Shown: positions 32,989 to 42,674, counted from the stretch's first letter. The stretch is DNA of 64,000 nt from Spirosoma arboris (GCF_009754945.1 NZ_WPIN01000021.1:1-64000); one strand, 5' to 3'. The notes: generated from the sequence alone by a model not told the origin. Program-made: numbers and translations.

Positions 32989-34548
32989 CTACTCCATCAC
33001 CATTTCGGTATGGGCAGGTGCTTCGATTTTCTTACCAACAAACAACAACAGTAGCGGTACACACACCAGGAAGAAGGCGCCGATAACCAGGAAGGTATCG
33101 GCATAAGTCATTACTAATGCCTGCCTCATAACGGCTCCCTGCATCATACCATAGGCTTTGCTCGTGGCGGCCATCAGGGCATCTCCTTTCGAGAGGAACA
33201 GACCCGTAAACTGCTTGATCCGTTCAACCGACAATGGGTTGTAAATCGAGACATTGTCTGACAATCGAGATGCATGAAACACCGTGCGTGTTGAGATATA
33301 AGTCGTCATAATTGCCGTTCCGAATGTACCACCCAACTGACGAATCATACCCGTTAAAGCCGAACCCTGAGGTATGTCGATATTTTTCAAATCGGCCAGC
33401 GTGATCGTTGTTAACGGTATAAAAATCAACCCCATACCAACACCACGAATGATCAAAGGCCAGAAGAAATCATCAGGACCAGCCACAAGGTTGATAGTCG
33501 ACAAATCGAAACAAAAGCCGAAGAACATCAGAAAACCAATAGCCGCATACCAGATGGGTGAGATGAAATTCTTACCCATTAATGCCCCTACAATCGGCAT
33601 CATTACACCCGTCATAATGGAACCGGGCATCAGCAATAAACCCGTCTGACTGGCCGTAAACCCTAGAATGGTCTGGCAGAAAACCGGAATAATGAAGACC
33701 GACGCAAACAGACCGAAGCCCAGAATAAAATTGAACAGTGTTCCCACCGCAAAGCGACGCTGGAGCAGCAACCGGAGGTTCAGAATGGGTATTTTAACGG
33801 CTAATTGACGCCAAATAAAACCAATCAATCCAACACCAGCTGCAATAGACATTCCCACGATGAAAGACGAGTCGAACCAGTCTTTTTCTTCGCCTTTTTC
33901 CAGAATGATCTGCAAGCCACCAATGCCCATCGTGAGCAATATTAGCGCTAGCCAGTCCATCTTACCGGCCGCTATCTTCTCGGCGGGTTCCTTAATGTAG
34001 GTATATGTCAGAAACGTAGCCAGAATCCCGAATGGAATGTTGATGTAAAACACCCAGTTCCACGACAAGTTGTCCGTGATGTATCCACCAAGGGTTGGTC
34101 CAATGGACGGCCCAATAATTACGCCCATCCCAAAAATAGCGTTGGCAATACCCAGGTCTTCTTTCGGAAAAGTTTGAATCAGAATGGATTGAGCCGTAGT
34201 TAACAACCCACCTCCACCGATACCCTGTACAACCCGGAAAAATACCAGTTCCCATACATTGGTAGACGTACCACAGAACACCGATGCGATGGTGAACATA
34301 ATAATCGACGCGGCAAAGTAATTCCGACGACCAAGCTTAGCCGTTAACCAGCCTGACATGGTAATCATAACCGCACTGGCAGCTGCATAGCCTGTAACGA
34401 CCCAGCTAATATCACCAAGTGATGCGCCAAGATTACCCATCATCTGGTTTAACGTAACGTTTACGATCGACGAGTCGATGGTTTGCAGCAGAGCGGCCGT
34501 CGTTACTGTTATGACGACGATCCATTTATCAAAGCCTAACTTATTCAT
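32989..34548 (-). CDS. DHA2 family multidrug efflux MFS transporter, EmrB type
   Basis: A 519-residue, 14-helix drug:proton antiporter. The family motifs TIDSSIVNVTLNQM in helix 1, VVTGYAAASAVMITMSGWL, GRRNYF, and FRVVQGIGGGGLLTTAQSIL are present. It pumps toxic compounds from the inner membrane through the HlyD-like adaptor and TolC-like channel encoded just upstream. It is the last gene of the marR-tolC-hlyD-emrB operon. Confidence 0.93.
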   Translation of the reverse strand: MNKLGFDKWIVVITVTTAALLQTIDSSIVNVTLNQMMGNLGASLGDISWVVTGYAAASAVMITMSGWLTAKLGRRNYFAASIIMFTIASVFCGTSTNVWELVFFRVVQGIGGGGLLTTAQSILIQTFPKEDLGIANAIFGMGVIIGPSIGPTLGGYITDNLSWNWVFYINIPFGILATFLTYTYIKEPAEKIAAGKMDWLALILLTMGIGGLQIILEKGEEKDWFDSSFIVGMSIAAGVGLIGFIWRQLAVKIPILNLRLLLQRRFAVGTLFNFILGFGLFASVFIIPVFCQTILGFTASQTGLLLMPGSIMTGVMMPIVGALMGKNFISPIWYAAIGFLMFFGFCFDLSTINLVAGPDDFFWPLIIRGVGMGLIFIPLTTITLADLKNIDIPQGSALTGMIRQLGGTFGTAIMTTYISTRTVFHASRLSDNVSIYNPLSVERIKQFTGLFLSKGDALMAATSKAYGMMQGAVMRQALVMTYADTFLVIGAFFLVCVPLLLLFVGKKIEAPAHTEMVME

Positions 34549-34565
34549 AAAATTGATTGAAGTGG

Positions 34566-34628
34566 TGTCGGGTTCTTAAACCCGACATATTTACGTCAGC
34601 AACAGCGTCAGGTTCTCAAACCTGACGC
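34566..34628. repeat. Two tandem hairpins between hlyD-like and emrB-like genes
   Basis: TGTCGGGTT/AACCCGACA (34566-34587) and GCGTCAGGTT/AACCTGACGC (34605-34628) form two similar stems. The string ACCTGACGCCACGCA after the second recurs near 42722, upstream of fumC, so this is part of a dispersed element. Confidence 0.65.
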
Positions 34629-34641
34629 CACGCACAAAACT

Positions 34642-35751
34642 TTACTTCTGTAAATCCACAGCTACCGTCGCACTCATACCGGGGCGAAGCTTAGCGTAGA
34701 GCGGGCTATTTTTATCCAGATCGATTCGAACCGGAATCCGTTGTACCACTTTCACGTAGTTGCCTGTAGCGTTGTCGGGAGGAAGCAGGGTGAATTTTGC
34801 ACCTGTTGCACCAGCAAACGAGCCAACATGACCGACCAGTTTTTCGCCTTCAAACGCATCCACGTCAATATCCACGGTCTGTCCAGGCTGCATTTGTTTT
34901 AACTGCGTTTCTTTGAAGTTAGCCGTAACCCACAACGAAGAGTTACCAACAACCGAGCAAAGCGCCTGACCAGCCTGCACCAGTTGGCCTACCTGTACCG
35001 AACGTTTCGAAACAACACCCGAAGCCGGGGCCAACACAACCGTGTAGGATAATTGTAGTTTAGCCAGGTCCAGATCCGTCTGACGTTGTTTGATAGCTGC
35101 CTGTGCCACGGTAATCTGCCCTTCGGTTGCTTTCCGCTGCGAACTCGTTACACCCGTTTGGGTACCAGCCGCATTTACCTGTGACTGAGCCGTTTGTAAC
35201 TGAGCCTGAGCAGCTTGTACTTGTGCCTGGGCGGCATCCCGTTCAGCCTGAATCGCGTCGAATTGCTGTTGTGGAACGGTTTTCTCAGCCAGCAATCGGC
35301 TGTAACGTTCAAAATCCAGATTGGCTTTGCGGGCACGAACCTGCGCAGCCACTACGTTAGCCTGCGCCGTAGCTACTTGATCACGAGCAGTTTGCACACT
35401 CGCCTGCGAGCTTTGTACACTTGCCGACGCTACGCTTACCTGAGAACGAGACACTCGGTCGGCAGCCATTGCGCTTTGTATAGCGGCTTCGGCCTGGGCT
35501 ACCCGGATGCGGTAATCGGCATCGTCTAACACAATAAGGGTATCGCCTTCTTTTACAAACTGATTGTCTTTGAAGCGAATTGCTTTTACATATCCACTCG
35601 CTTTCGGAATAACGGGGTTTACGTCGCCGTCAATCTGGGCATCGTCGGTTGTTTCATGTCGTTGTAGGTACTTAAATTCGCTGTACCCAAAAAAGAGAGC
35701 AACTGCCAGAACGATGAGGCCCCCTATGCGGAATAAAGTTTTCTTGTCCAT
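34642..35751 (-). CDS. HlyD family membrane fusion protein, EmrA type
   Basis: A 369-residue adaptor with one N-terminal membrane helix (about 8-24), biotinyl-lipoyl-like halves (GDVNPVIPKASGYVKAIRF and VLAPASGVVSKRSVQVGQ) and a long Ala/Gln-rich coiled coil between (about 85-215). It bridges the MFS pump and the outer membrane channel across the periplasm. It lies between the TolC-like and EmrB-like genes in one operon. Confidence 0.93.
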   Translation of the reverse strand: MDKKTLFRIGGLIVLAVALFFGYSEFKYLQRHETTDDAQIDGDVNPVIPKASGYVKAIRFKDNQFVKEGDTLIVLDDADYRIRVAQAEAAIQSAMAADRVSRSQVSVASASVQSSQASVQTARDQVATAQANVVAAQVRARKANLDFERYSRLLAEKTVPQQQFDAIQAERDAAQAQVQAAQAQLQTAQSQVNAAGTQTGVTSSQRKATEGQITVAQAAIKQRQTDLDLAKLQLSYTVVLAPASGVVSKRSVQVGQLVQAGQALCSVVGNSSLWVTANFKETQLKQMQPGQTVDIDVDAFEGEKLVGHVGSFAGATGAKFTLLPPDNATGNYVKVVQRIPVRIDLDKNSPLYAKLRPGMSATVAVDLQK

Positions 35752-35778
35752 GATTTTTTCGTTCTTCGAAACGAGAGA

Positions 35779-37110
35779 TTAATTGAGGTTATTACCCGTC
35801 GCTTTCAACAGGCGCTGATAAGCCAGTTGCGCATCTACGGTTGCATTGATTACATTAAGTTGTGCCTGTAACAGGAAGCTGTCGGCTTCGAGCAGATCGG
35901 TTGAACCAACCAGTCCATTGCGGAAGCGGGATTCGGTCAGGCGGTAATTTTCCTGCGCTTGCCCTACGGCGGTCCGAATCACATTCTGCTGTTCCAGAGC
36001 CAGTTGGTAATTGTTATAGGCCGTTACAACCTCCGACCGAATCTGATCGGTTTGTTGCTGACCTTGCAGGCTGGCCTGATCGATTGCCGTTTGAGCGCTG
36101 TGCACTTTGCCCTTCATGTTGTACAAAGAGCCAATGTTATACGTAAGTCCAAGGCCCACATTCCAGGCGCTAATGAATGAACTGGCTTCTGGAAAAACGC
36201 GGGCAGTTGGGTTAATGTAATTATAGCCCACTGATGCCCCCAGATGCGGATACATGACGCTTTTGGTATTCCGCAACAACTCCTGCGCCGATTGCACGCG
36301 TAACGCATTGGCTTCTACTTCGGGGCGTGTCTGCACCGCCTTATCCATAAATGAACTGAGCGGTTCAGCCGTCGCAGCAGGATTTGTCAGAACTGTATCG
36401 ATAGCGATCACCTGATTCTCCGGTAGACCTACCAGCAGATTGAAATTATAGAGTGCTGTCTGACGAGCCTTTTCGACCTGTAAACGACTCAGTTGCAGGT
36501 TATTTTTCTGTAGCTGAATCTTCAGTACTTCATTGGCCGTTACCACGCCTTCTTTCTGAAGATTTTGAGCTTCGCGTTCTTTCTCATCGAACTGTTTGAT
36601 ACTCTGCTCAATGACGCCAATCGAACGAGCCAGTTTGACAATGTTATAATACGCATCGGACACAGTATAAACTAATTCCGAACGGTTACGTTTGGCATCA
36701 AGATGACTGGCTTTTGCCAATAAGTCCGCTGATTTTTCGGCTGATTTTTCAGCAAATCCGCCAAAAATCTCCTTGCTGATCGTAGCGCCACCCATTGTTG
36801 CGTTGAACGCGCCAGCCGGTATACCAAACAGCGCTTTCCCGTCATCGCCTTTTCCGAATGAAAACGGACCTGTCAGGCTATAGCGGGAATACGCCAATGA
36901 TGCATTCGCCGTTGGCAAGCTACGATCCTTAGCTTCCTGCAAGCGCGACTCAGCCGACTCGGTTCGCAAATCAGCCAATTTAATCCCCTTATTGTTTTGC
37001 AAGGCCAATTGAATGGCTTTGTCCAGTGGCATGACCGCCGGTGCTGACTGGGCGTTCACCCATCCCAGACTCAGTACCCATAGCCCTGCTCCTATTATGT
37101 ACTTTTTCAT
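35779..37110 (-). CDS. TolC family outer membrane efflux channel
   Basis: A 443-residue protein with a signal peptide (1-20, ending VNAQ) and two OEP repeats of long helices plus strands (LDKAIQLALQNNKGIKLADLRTES; AYNNYQLALEQQNVIRTAVGQAQENYRLTESRF). As a trimer it forms the outer membrane exit duct for the pump. Its start codon overlaps the marR stop by four bases, so translation is probably coupled. Confidence 0.93.
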   Translation of the reverse strand: MKKYIIGAGLWVLSLGWVNAQSAPAVMPLDKAIQLALQNNKGIKLADLRTESAESRLQEAKDRSLPTANASLAYSRYSLTGPFSFGKGDDGKALFGIPAGAFNATMGGATISKEIFGGFAEKSAEKSADLLAKASHLDAKRNRSELVYTVSDAYYNIVKLARSIGVIEQSIKQFDEKEREAQNLQKEGVVTANEVLKIQLQKNNLQLSRLQVEKARQTALYNFNLLVGLPENQVIAIDTVLTNPAATAEPLSSFMDKAVQTRPEVEANALRVQSAQELLRNTKSVMYPHLGASVGYNYINPTARVFPEASSFISAWNVGLGLTYNIGSLYNMKGKVHSAQTAIDQASLQGQQQTDQIRSEVVTAYNNYQLALEQQNVIRTAVGQAQENYRLTESRFRNGLVGSTDLLEADSFLLQAQLNVINATVDAQLAYQRLLKATGNNLN

Positions 37111-37547
37111 TTTACTGATTGATTTCTAATTTTTTCCAGGAGTGTATTCATAGTGCTTACTTCCTCGTCAGTCAGGTGGCTAACGATCGATTCAAAATTC
37201 TTGAAATCGGCGGCTACGGTTTCTACAAATCGATGCGATTCTTCGGTAAGTCGCAGATTAACGCGCCGACGATTTTGTGGATCTATCTCGCGAACGATCA
37301 GATTTTTTGCTACCAACCGGTCTGTCAATCGGGTCATATCAGAATTGATATCATTCATCTTTTCCTTTAACTCACCCGCTGTCAAACTATTCGGATAAAC
37401 CTCCGACAGACGGCGTAAGGTGACGTATTGCTGAACCGACAAATCGAACGGAGCTAGCTTTTGTCCAAAATAGTTGAAGATGTAGCTATCCGTCTGATGT
37501 ATATTCTTAATGAGCCGGTGGTATTCATTAAACAAATGCTCTTTCAT
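37107..37547 (-). CDS. MarR family transcriptional regulator
   Basis: A 146-residue winged helix protein. The recognition region PNSLTAGELKEKMNDINSDMTRLTDRLVAKNLIVRE and the wing DPQNRRRVNLRLTEE are typical. It leads the efflux operon and its own promoter is overlapped by two identical TTCGTTTAAACA boxes, so it probably represses itself and the pump until an inducer binds. Confidence 0.93.
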   Translation of the reverse strand: MKEHLFNEYHRLIKNIHQTDSYIFNYFGQKLAPFDLSVQQYVTLRRLSEVYPNSLTAGELKEKMNDINSDMTRLTDRLVAKNLIVREIDPQNRRRVNLRLTEESHRFVETVAADFKNFESIVSHLTDEEVSTMNTLLEKIRNQSVK

Positions 37548-37563
37548 GTCTTGTTTGCCATGT

Positions 37564-37594
37564 CAAAGGTATAACCAATATTCGTTTAAACAAA
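37564..37594 (-). promoter_or_regulatory. Promoter of the marR efflux operon
   Basis: On the minus strand TTTG (37594-37591), 19 bases, TACCTTTG (37571-37564): an exact fit to the Bacteroidota promoter pattern, ending 17 bases before the marR start codon. Confidence 0.8.
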
Positions 37595-37607
37595 TTTCGT
37601 TTAAACA
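37581..37607. promoter_or_regulatory. Tandem MarR operator boxes
   Basis: TTCGTTTAAACA occurs twice, at 37581-37592 and 37596-37607, 15 bases apart, each holding the palindrome GTTTAAAC. The first covers the -33 to -7 spacer and -33 element, as expected for a repressor site. Confidence 0.75.
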
Positions 37608-38135
37608 ATGAAAATAGTTGACCGATGCCTATACAAACAGGCTTAAAAGGAGATTAACTTTTATTAGTACAATAAAATCATTCCATTAGAATAATACAAT
37701 TGGATTTCCAGGCAAAGAGAGCGGTTGATTAGTCTGAAGGTCTTTGGAAGTAATTTAAAATTTAATTGTATTTTAATTTTAAATTCTGATGGGCAAAATC
37801 ACCTCCAGTCGCCTTACTAGCTCACTACAACTAGTATCTTACTCTTATCAGCGCAGTATTGAAAATATCCAGTGATAGAGCACTAATAGCCCGATTATGA
37901 AAGACTTTTCCCTAGTTTGTTTATCAGTATCAGCTGGCGTTAAACAGGCCCAACTTGCTTTGCAAAGCAAGTTGGCATGACTTAATCTTATCAATAGAAA
38001 TTCGTCGGTTAGCAATACTCTCGCCTATTATAGTTCATATTCGGCATGGAAGCTATTTAGATCAAGGTAAGATTAGGCTAATCCTTGCTTTGACAAATCA
38101 GTAGTTTAATTATTCACACTTTAATAAATTAAAAT
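37608..38135. other. Long intergenic stretch before the giant secreted protein
   Basis: No convincing coding region. It is A/T rich and holds a perfect 26-bp palindrome at 37950-37975 (CCAACTTGCTTTG plus its complement). It lies too far (about 160 bases) from the next start to be a core promoter site. Confidence 0.6.
37950..37975. repeat. Perfect 26-bp palindrome
   Basis: Arms CCAACTTGCTTTG and its exact complement meet without a loop. It could be a protein-binding site or a terminator-like hairpin; no gene end is near. Confidence 0.8.
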
Positions 38136-41000
38136 ATGCAGTACTGTGTCCGTATTCTACTAATCTTAACAATTTGGTTCAGTGATAGTATACAGGCTTT
38201 GCTTCTTGCTAAGCCAAATCCTACAGCAAACCTCGCCTACTCAGCAACGAAAAAGAAGAAAGTTGCCGGACTGACCATCTCAGGCTCTATTTACAATGAT
38301 GCTAACGGCCTGACTGATGGCCTTGTCAACGGTCCCCTTCTGCTCAATAGCGCCTATGTCTGCCTGGTTGATCCCGTTTCGAATATTATTCTTACTTCTA
38401 GGCTGGTATATGGTACGGCTGTTTATAGCTTCTCGGACCTAACCCCTAACACGACGTATAAAGTCGTGTATTTCTGGCAGGAAGTGAACGTAGGAACTCA
38501 ACAACCCTCAAATAATTACTCAGGTACTGCTTTCACCGGAGAGGGGACTGCTCCTGGGGGCGATGGCACACCGGATGGAATGACTTTAATCAGCCTAACT
38601 GATCAGGACGTGTCAGGAGTTAATTTTGGCATAGATTTTCTGCCTTATGCCTATAGAACAAAAACGTCGTCAATCAATCCTGGAGGTACTGTTCAGGTAA
38701 AAATACCGATATTAACCGGTACGGATACTGAGGACGGTTTTTACAATGGCGTCAGTGGAACGAATACGATTATTATTAATTCACTGCCAACGCCTGCCAC
38801 TGGCATTCTTTATTATCAGGGGGTGCCAGTAAAGGCAGGTGATCTTATTCATAACTATAATCCAGCTCAATTGACAGTCGACCCAGCGGATGGGTTAGTG
38901 ACAGTCAATTTCACCTTCAGCGTAGTTGATGCTGCTGGCCAGGCAAGTTTCCGGGAGGTCGGGGAGAATGTAACTATCAATGATGGGCCTGCTCAACTTA
39001 TTTTAGATTTTGTCTTTCCTCCACCGACTATCTCTGGCCGAGTTTTCCACGATGCCAATGGTCTGACTGACAACACGGTGAATGGCACCCCGCTCAATGA
39101 CGACCCTCCACTCCACGTCGTCATCCTCAATCCAAATCCAGGTTCCCTCACCTACTATAGTTTTACGCAAGTAGCTAAGGATGGAACTTACAAAATCACG
39201 GTAGATCCTAATACTACCTACCGGCTATGGCTTTATGAGGGCCCTATTCCCAGTTTCGCTCTATATGGCCTCTCTACGATACACCCTACGGGGGAACACA
39301 TTGGGGCAGGCCCTGGTAGTGACGGTACGCCTGACGCAGGCATTCAAGTTACCGTAGGGCAAACGGGGGATGTTTCGGAGGTAAATTTTGGGGTCGATTA
39401 TTGGCCTGTAACTAATTCAGTGACAGCCACCGTTCAACCTAACCCACTGGGTACAGCTCGGGTACAAGTACCAACCCTAACGGGGTCTGATCCAGAAGAT
39501 GGAGTTTATGACGGCATCAGTGGTACTAACACCATCTTGATTTCCAAGCTGTTTGGGACAGATTTTTGCACATTTTATTATGATAATATTCCAGTTACCG
39601 AAGGACAGACTATACCTAATTATAATCCAGCCAAATTAACGGTAGATCCTAAGGATGGGAATGTTATAGCCAGGTTTCTCTATGGTCATGTCGATGCTGC
39701 TGGTCTCCAAAGCAATACCTTCGCCCAAATGACTATGCCTTTCAGCGACACGGTCACTCAGCTAGACTTTGGTGATGCTCCTGCTGCGTATGGCACTTGG
39801 CTAAATGAGTCTAATGGCCCTCGCCATGTTATCACAAACGGGTTACGGATCGGAAATTTGATTGATGCTGAACCGAATGGGCTTCTTTACGATAATGGTC
39901 CTTTACTTGATCGGAGTGCTACTGGGGACGATATTACTGGTGATGACGACGAAGACGGCATCACTTCTTTCCCAGAATTACATGCCAACCAAACTGGGTA
40001 TGTGCTTAGTGTCACAGTAACGAATACAACAGGTTCAGATGCGACTCTAAATGGCTGGATTGACTTTAACAGGGATCAGCAGTTTTCGACCAATGAACGA
40101 GCTCAGGTAGTCGTCCCTACAGGCGCAACCAGTGCTACCCTAATCTGGTCCTCGATTACCTGGACAGGTGGGGGATTCGGAGCGGTAGGGCCTAGTTTTG
40201 CCCGTTTTCGGTTAGCTAGCGCAGCCAATGAAATAGTGGATACAGGCGGGCAGGCGAATTCAGGCGAAGTGGAAGACTATGCGCTTACTATTCAGACACC
40301 GCTTCCAGCCCTATCAGCAGGGGCTTCGTTGCCGCTGGCTAACGTGGGAATAGTTGTGAGTCTTACAGCCACGGGGGCTACTACTTACCAGTGGCAAGCA
40401 CCATCCGGGGCACAGTTCACCACTTCAGCTACCAGTCCGTCCGTATCAGCCAGTCTGATCACGGCTGGCGTACAAACATTTACTCTAGTAGCTACGATAG
40501 GTGATTATAGCCAGACGCTGCTGGTAAGTGTAACGGCGGTATCTGGCCCTGATCTATCGGCCATTATCAGTCTGCCCGATGCTAACTTCCAGGCTGGAGA
40601 TAGCAAAGATTTTCTCATCCAGCTCCAGGAGGTTAACGGGGAAACTGCCAGTGGCACCATCGTTATTACCATCACTGCGCCAGCAGGCTATACTGTCGAT
40701 TTTAACAATTCGCTGACCAGTATCGATGTGGCAGGGGGCAGTAATAATCCCGTCGCCGTGCAGAATAGTAAGTGGCAAATCAGTAACAATGTGGGCAATC
40801 ACCAATTGAGCCTCACTATCAACAGTGGTGAATCGGTAGAGGCTAACACAACGCTAAATCTAGGCTTTAGTGTCACTCGCACCACGGCTAATGCTGGTAG
40901 TACATCAAATATCACCATCAATGTAGCCGATGATGGAGGAGGCAGTTATGATGTCAACAGACTTAATAACGTTTACGCCCGTATCATTAGTGGCTTGTAA
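38136..41000 (+). CDS. Large secreted repetitive protein with GEVED domain
   Basis: A 954-residue exported protein with a signal peptide (about 1-22). Two roughly 250-residue repeats start at about 48 and 298, each opening with a SdrD-B/Cna-B-like unit (SGSIYNDANGLTDG, SGRVFHDANGLTDN) and then TGTDTEDGFYNGVSGTNTI or TGSDPEDGVYDGISGTNTI. A GEVED domain follows (WIDFNRDQQF about 641; NSGEVEDYAL about 707), then an Ig/PKD-like domain and a DUF11-like domain. It is probably a cell-surface adhesin or matrix protein. It lacks a visible type IX sorting tail, which is odd for such a protein. Confidence 0.75.
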   Translation: MQYCVRILLILTIWFSDSIQALLLAKPNPTANLAYSATKKKKVAGLTISGSIYNDANGLTDGLVNGPLLLNSAYVCLVDPVSNIILTSRLVYGTAVYSFSDLTPNTTYKVVYFWQEVNVGTQQPSNNYSGTAFTGEGTAPGGDGTPDGMTLISLTDQDVSGVNFGIDFLPYAYRTKTSSINPGGTVQVKIPILTGTDTEDGFYNGVSGTNTIIINSLPTPATGILYYQGVPVKAGDLIHNYNPAQLTVDPADGLVTVNFTFSVVDAAGQASFREVGENVTINDGPAQLILDFVFPPPTISGRVFHDANGLTDNTVNGTPLNDDPPLHVVILNPNPGSLTYYSFTQVAKDGTYKITVDPNTTYRLWLYEGPIPSFALYGLSTIHPTGEHIGAGPGSDGTPDAGIQVTVGQTGDVSEVNFGVDYWPVTNSVTATVQPNPLGTARVQVPTLTGSDPEDGVYDGISGTNTILISKLFGTDFCTFYYDNIPVTEGQTIPNYNPAKLTVDPKDGNVIARFLYGHVDAAGLQSNTFAQMTMPFSDTVTQLDFGDAPAAYGTWLNESNGPRHVITNGLRIGNLIDAEPNGLLYDNGPLLDRSATGDDITGDDDEDGITSFPELHANQTGYVLSVTVTNTTGSDATLNGWIDFNRDQQFSTNERAQVVVPTGATSATLIWSSITWTGGGFGAVGPSFARFRLASAANEIVDTGGQANSGEVEDYALTIQTPLPALSAGASLPLANVGIVVSLTATGATTYQWQAPSGAQFTTSATSPSVSASLITAGVQTFTLVATIGDYSQTLLVSVTAVSGPDLSAIISLPDANFQAGDSKDFLIQLQEVNGETASGTIVITITAPAGYTVDFNNSLTSIDVAGGSNNPVAVQNSKWQISNNVGNHQLSLTINSGESVEANTTLNLGFSVTRTTANAGSTSNITINVADDGGGSYDVNRLNNVYARIISGL

Positions 41001-41036
41001 CCTCTGTAAACCCTAAGGAATGAAGATGAATATTTT

Positions 41037-41063
41037 AGAGCCCGGCTTGACAAGCTGGGCTCT
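41037..41063 (+). terminator. Hairpin after the giant secreted protein gene
   Basis: AGAGCCCGGCTT/AAGCTGGGCTCT stem 37 bases after the stop codon, followed by ATTCTTA. The T run is weak. Confidence 0.6.
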
Positions 41064-41092
41064 ATTCTTATAGACTAACTGTATACAAAAAA

Positions 41093-41110
41093 GGCCTCAT
41101 TGCTGAGGCC
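41093..41110 (-). terminator. Terminator of fumC
   Basis: GGCCTCA/TGAGGCC stem followed on the minus strand by six T, 57 bases after the fumC stop. Confidence 0.8.
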
Positions 41111-41166
41111 AAAGAATAAGTATGTTTTAAAAATAATTATTTCTAGCTAAGGCAGTGGGCTAAAAC

Positions 41167-42567
41167 TTACTTGATCTCTCCAACCATATCTTCCGGCTTC
41201 ACCCATTCATTAAACTCTTCTTCCGTCAGATAGCCGAGTTTCAGTGCGGTTTCTTTTAAGGTCGAGCCGTTCTTGTGGGCGGTCTGGGCAATTTCGGCGG
41301 CTTTATAATAGCCGATTTTGGTGTTCAGCGCCGTTACCAGCATTAGTGACGAATCAACGTGTTTTTTGATGTTCGCTTCGATGGGTTCGATGCCTTCAGC
41401 GCATTTGTCGTTGAACGATACACAGACGTCGCCAATCAATCGTGCCGAGTGCAGGAAATTGTAGATCATGACCGGCTTGAACACGTTTAATTCAAAGTGG
41501 CCCATGGCACCACCAAAGTTGATTGCCACATCGTTGCCCATTACCTGTGCGGCTACCATTGTCATAGCTTCGCATTGGGTTGGATTCACTTTACCCGGCA
41601 TGATCGACGAACCCGGCTCATTATCAGGAATGTGCAATTCGCCGATACCTGCACGAGGGCCACTCGACAGCATGCGAATGTCGTTCCCGATTTTCATCAG
41701 GCTAGCGGCTACAGTTTTCAAAGCACCGTGGGCTTCTACAATGGCATCGTGTGCGGCCAGGGCTTCAAACTTATTTTCGGCCGTGATGAATGGCAGGCCC
41801 GTTACGTCGGCAATGTGCTTCGCTACATTCTCCGAATAATTCGGGGGGGTGTTGATTCCCGTCCCAACAGCGGTTCCGCCTAAGGCCAGTTCGCTCAGGT
41901 GAGCCAGTGAGTTATTGATAGCCCGCAGACCGTGGTCGAGTTGCGAAACGTAGCCCGAAAACTCCTGCCCAACCGTAAGGGGAGTTGCATCCATGAAGTG
42001 CGTCCGACCGATTTTGACGATGTGCATGAACTGTTTCGACTTGGCAGCCAGCGTATCGCGCAACTTGGTGATACCCGGAATGGTAACGTCGAGCAGGATT
42101 TTATAAGCCGCGATGTGCATAGCCGTCGGGAACGTATCGTTACTCGACTGCGACTTGTTCACATCGTCATTGGGGTGCAAAAACTTCTTTTCATCGGTAA
42201 GCTGACCGCCGTGCAGTACATGCCCACGATAGGCCACAACTTCGTTGACGTTCATGTTCGACTGCGTACCCGAACCCGTTTGCCAAACTACCAATGGGAA
42301 TTGATCGTCCAGTTTACCTTCCAGAATTTCGTCGCAGGCCTGACCGATAAGGTCGCTTTTTTCTTTTGGTAATACGCCAGCATCGAGGTTGGTTAATGCA
42401 GCCGCTTTTTTGAGATAAGCAAATGCCCGGATAATCTCGCGGGGCATTTTATTGATGTCCTGAGCAATTTTGAAGTTCTCGATAGAGCGCTGGGTTTGAG
42501 CGCCCCAATAAACGTTGGCCGGTACTTGCACCTGGCCCATCGTGTCTTTTTCGATGCGGTATTCCAT
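41167..42567 (-). CDS. fumC: Fumarate hydratase class II
   Basis: A 466-residue iron-independent fumarase, usual length. It interconverts fumarate and malate in the citric acid cycle. The superfamily signature GSSIMPGKVNPTQCE, the active-site GRTHFMDATPLTVGQEF, and TGSGTQSNMNVNEV substrate motif are intact. A TACCTTTG promoter element lies about 100 bases upstream, with an inverted repeat in the leader between. Confidence 0.96.
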   Translation of the reverse strand: MEYRIEKDTMGQVQVPANVYWGAQTQRSIENFKIAQDINKMPREIIRAFAYLKKAAALTNLDAGVLPKEKSDLIGQACDEILEGKLDDQFPLVVWQTGSGTQSNMNVNEVVAYRGHVLHGGQLTDEKKFLHPNDDVNKSQSSNDTFPTAMHIAAYKILLDVTIPGITKLRDTLAAKSKQFMHIVKIGRTHFMDATPLTVGQEFSGYVSQLDHGLRAINNSLAHLSELALGGTAVGTGINTPPNYSENVAKHIADVTGLPFITAENKFEALAAHDAIVEAHGALKTVAASLMKIGNDIRMLSSGPRAGIGELHIPDNEPGSSIMPGKVNPTQCEAMTMVAAQVMGNDVAINFGGAMGHFELNVFKPVMIYNFLHSARLIGDVCVSFNDKCAEGIEPIEANIKKHVDSSLMLVTALNTKIGYYKAAEIAQTAHKNGSTLKETALKLGYLTEEEFNEWVKPEDMVGEIK

Positions 42568-42569
42568 GA

Positions 42570-42655
42570 ATAAATGAGCGAATTAGTGAATGAGTGATTG
42601 AATGAATGAGAAAGGAAGCCTATTCGCTCGATCACTCATTCGTTAATTCACTCAT
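42570..42655. repeat. Imperfect inverted repeat in the fumC leader
   Basis: GAATGAGTGAATGAG-like units on the left and CACTCATTCGTTAATTCACTC on the right pair imperfectly. It resembles the element between susC and susD. It lies between the likely promoter and the fumC start codon. Confidence 0.55.
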
Positions 42656-42666
42656 CAGATTTTCTG

Positions 42667-42674
42667 CAAAGGTA
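42667..42674 (-). promoter_or_regulatory. Candidate -7 promoter element of fumC
   Basis: TACCTTTG on the minus strand, exact TAnnTTTG match. The -33 box is not clear. Confidence 0.5.
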
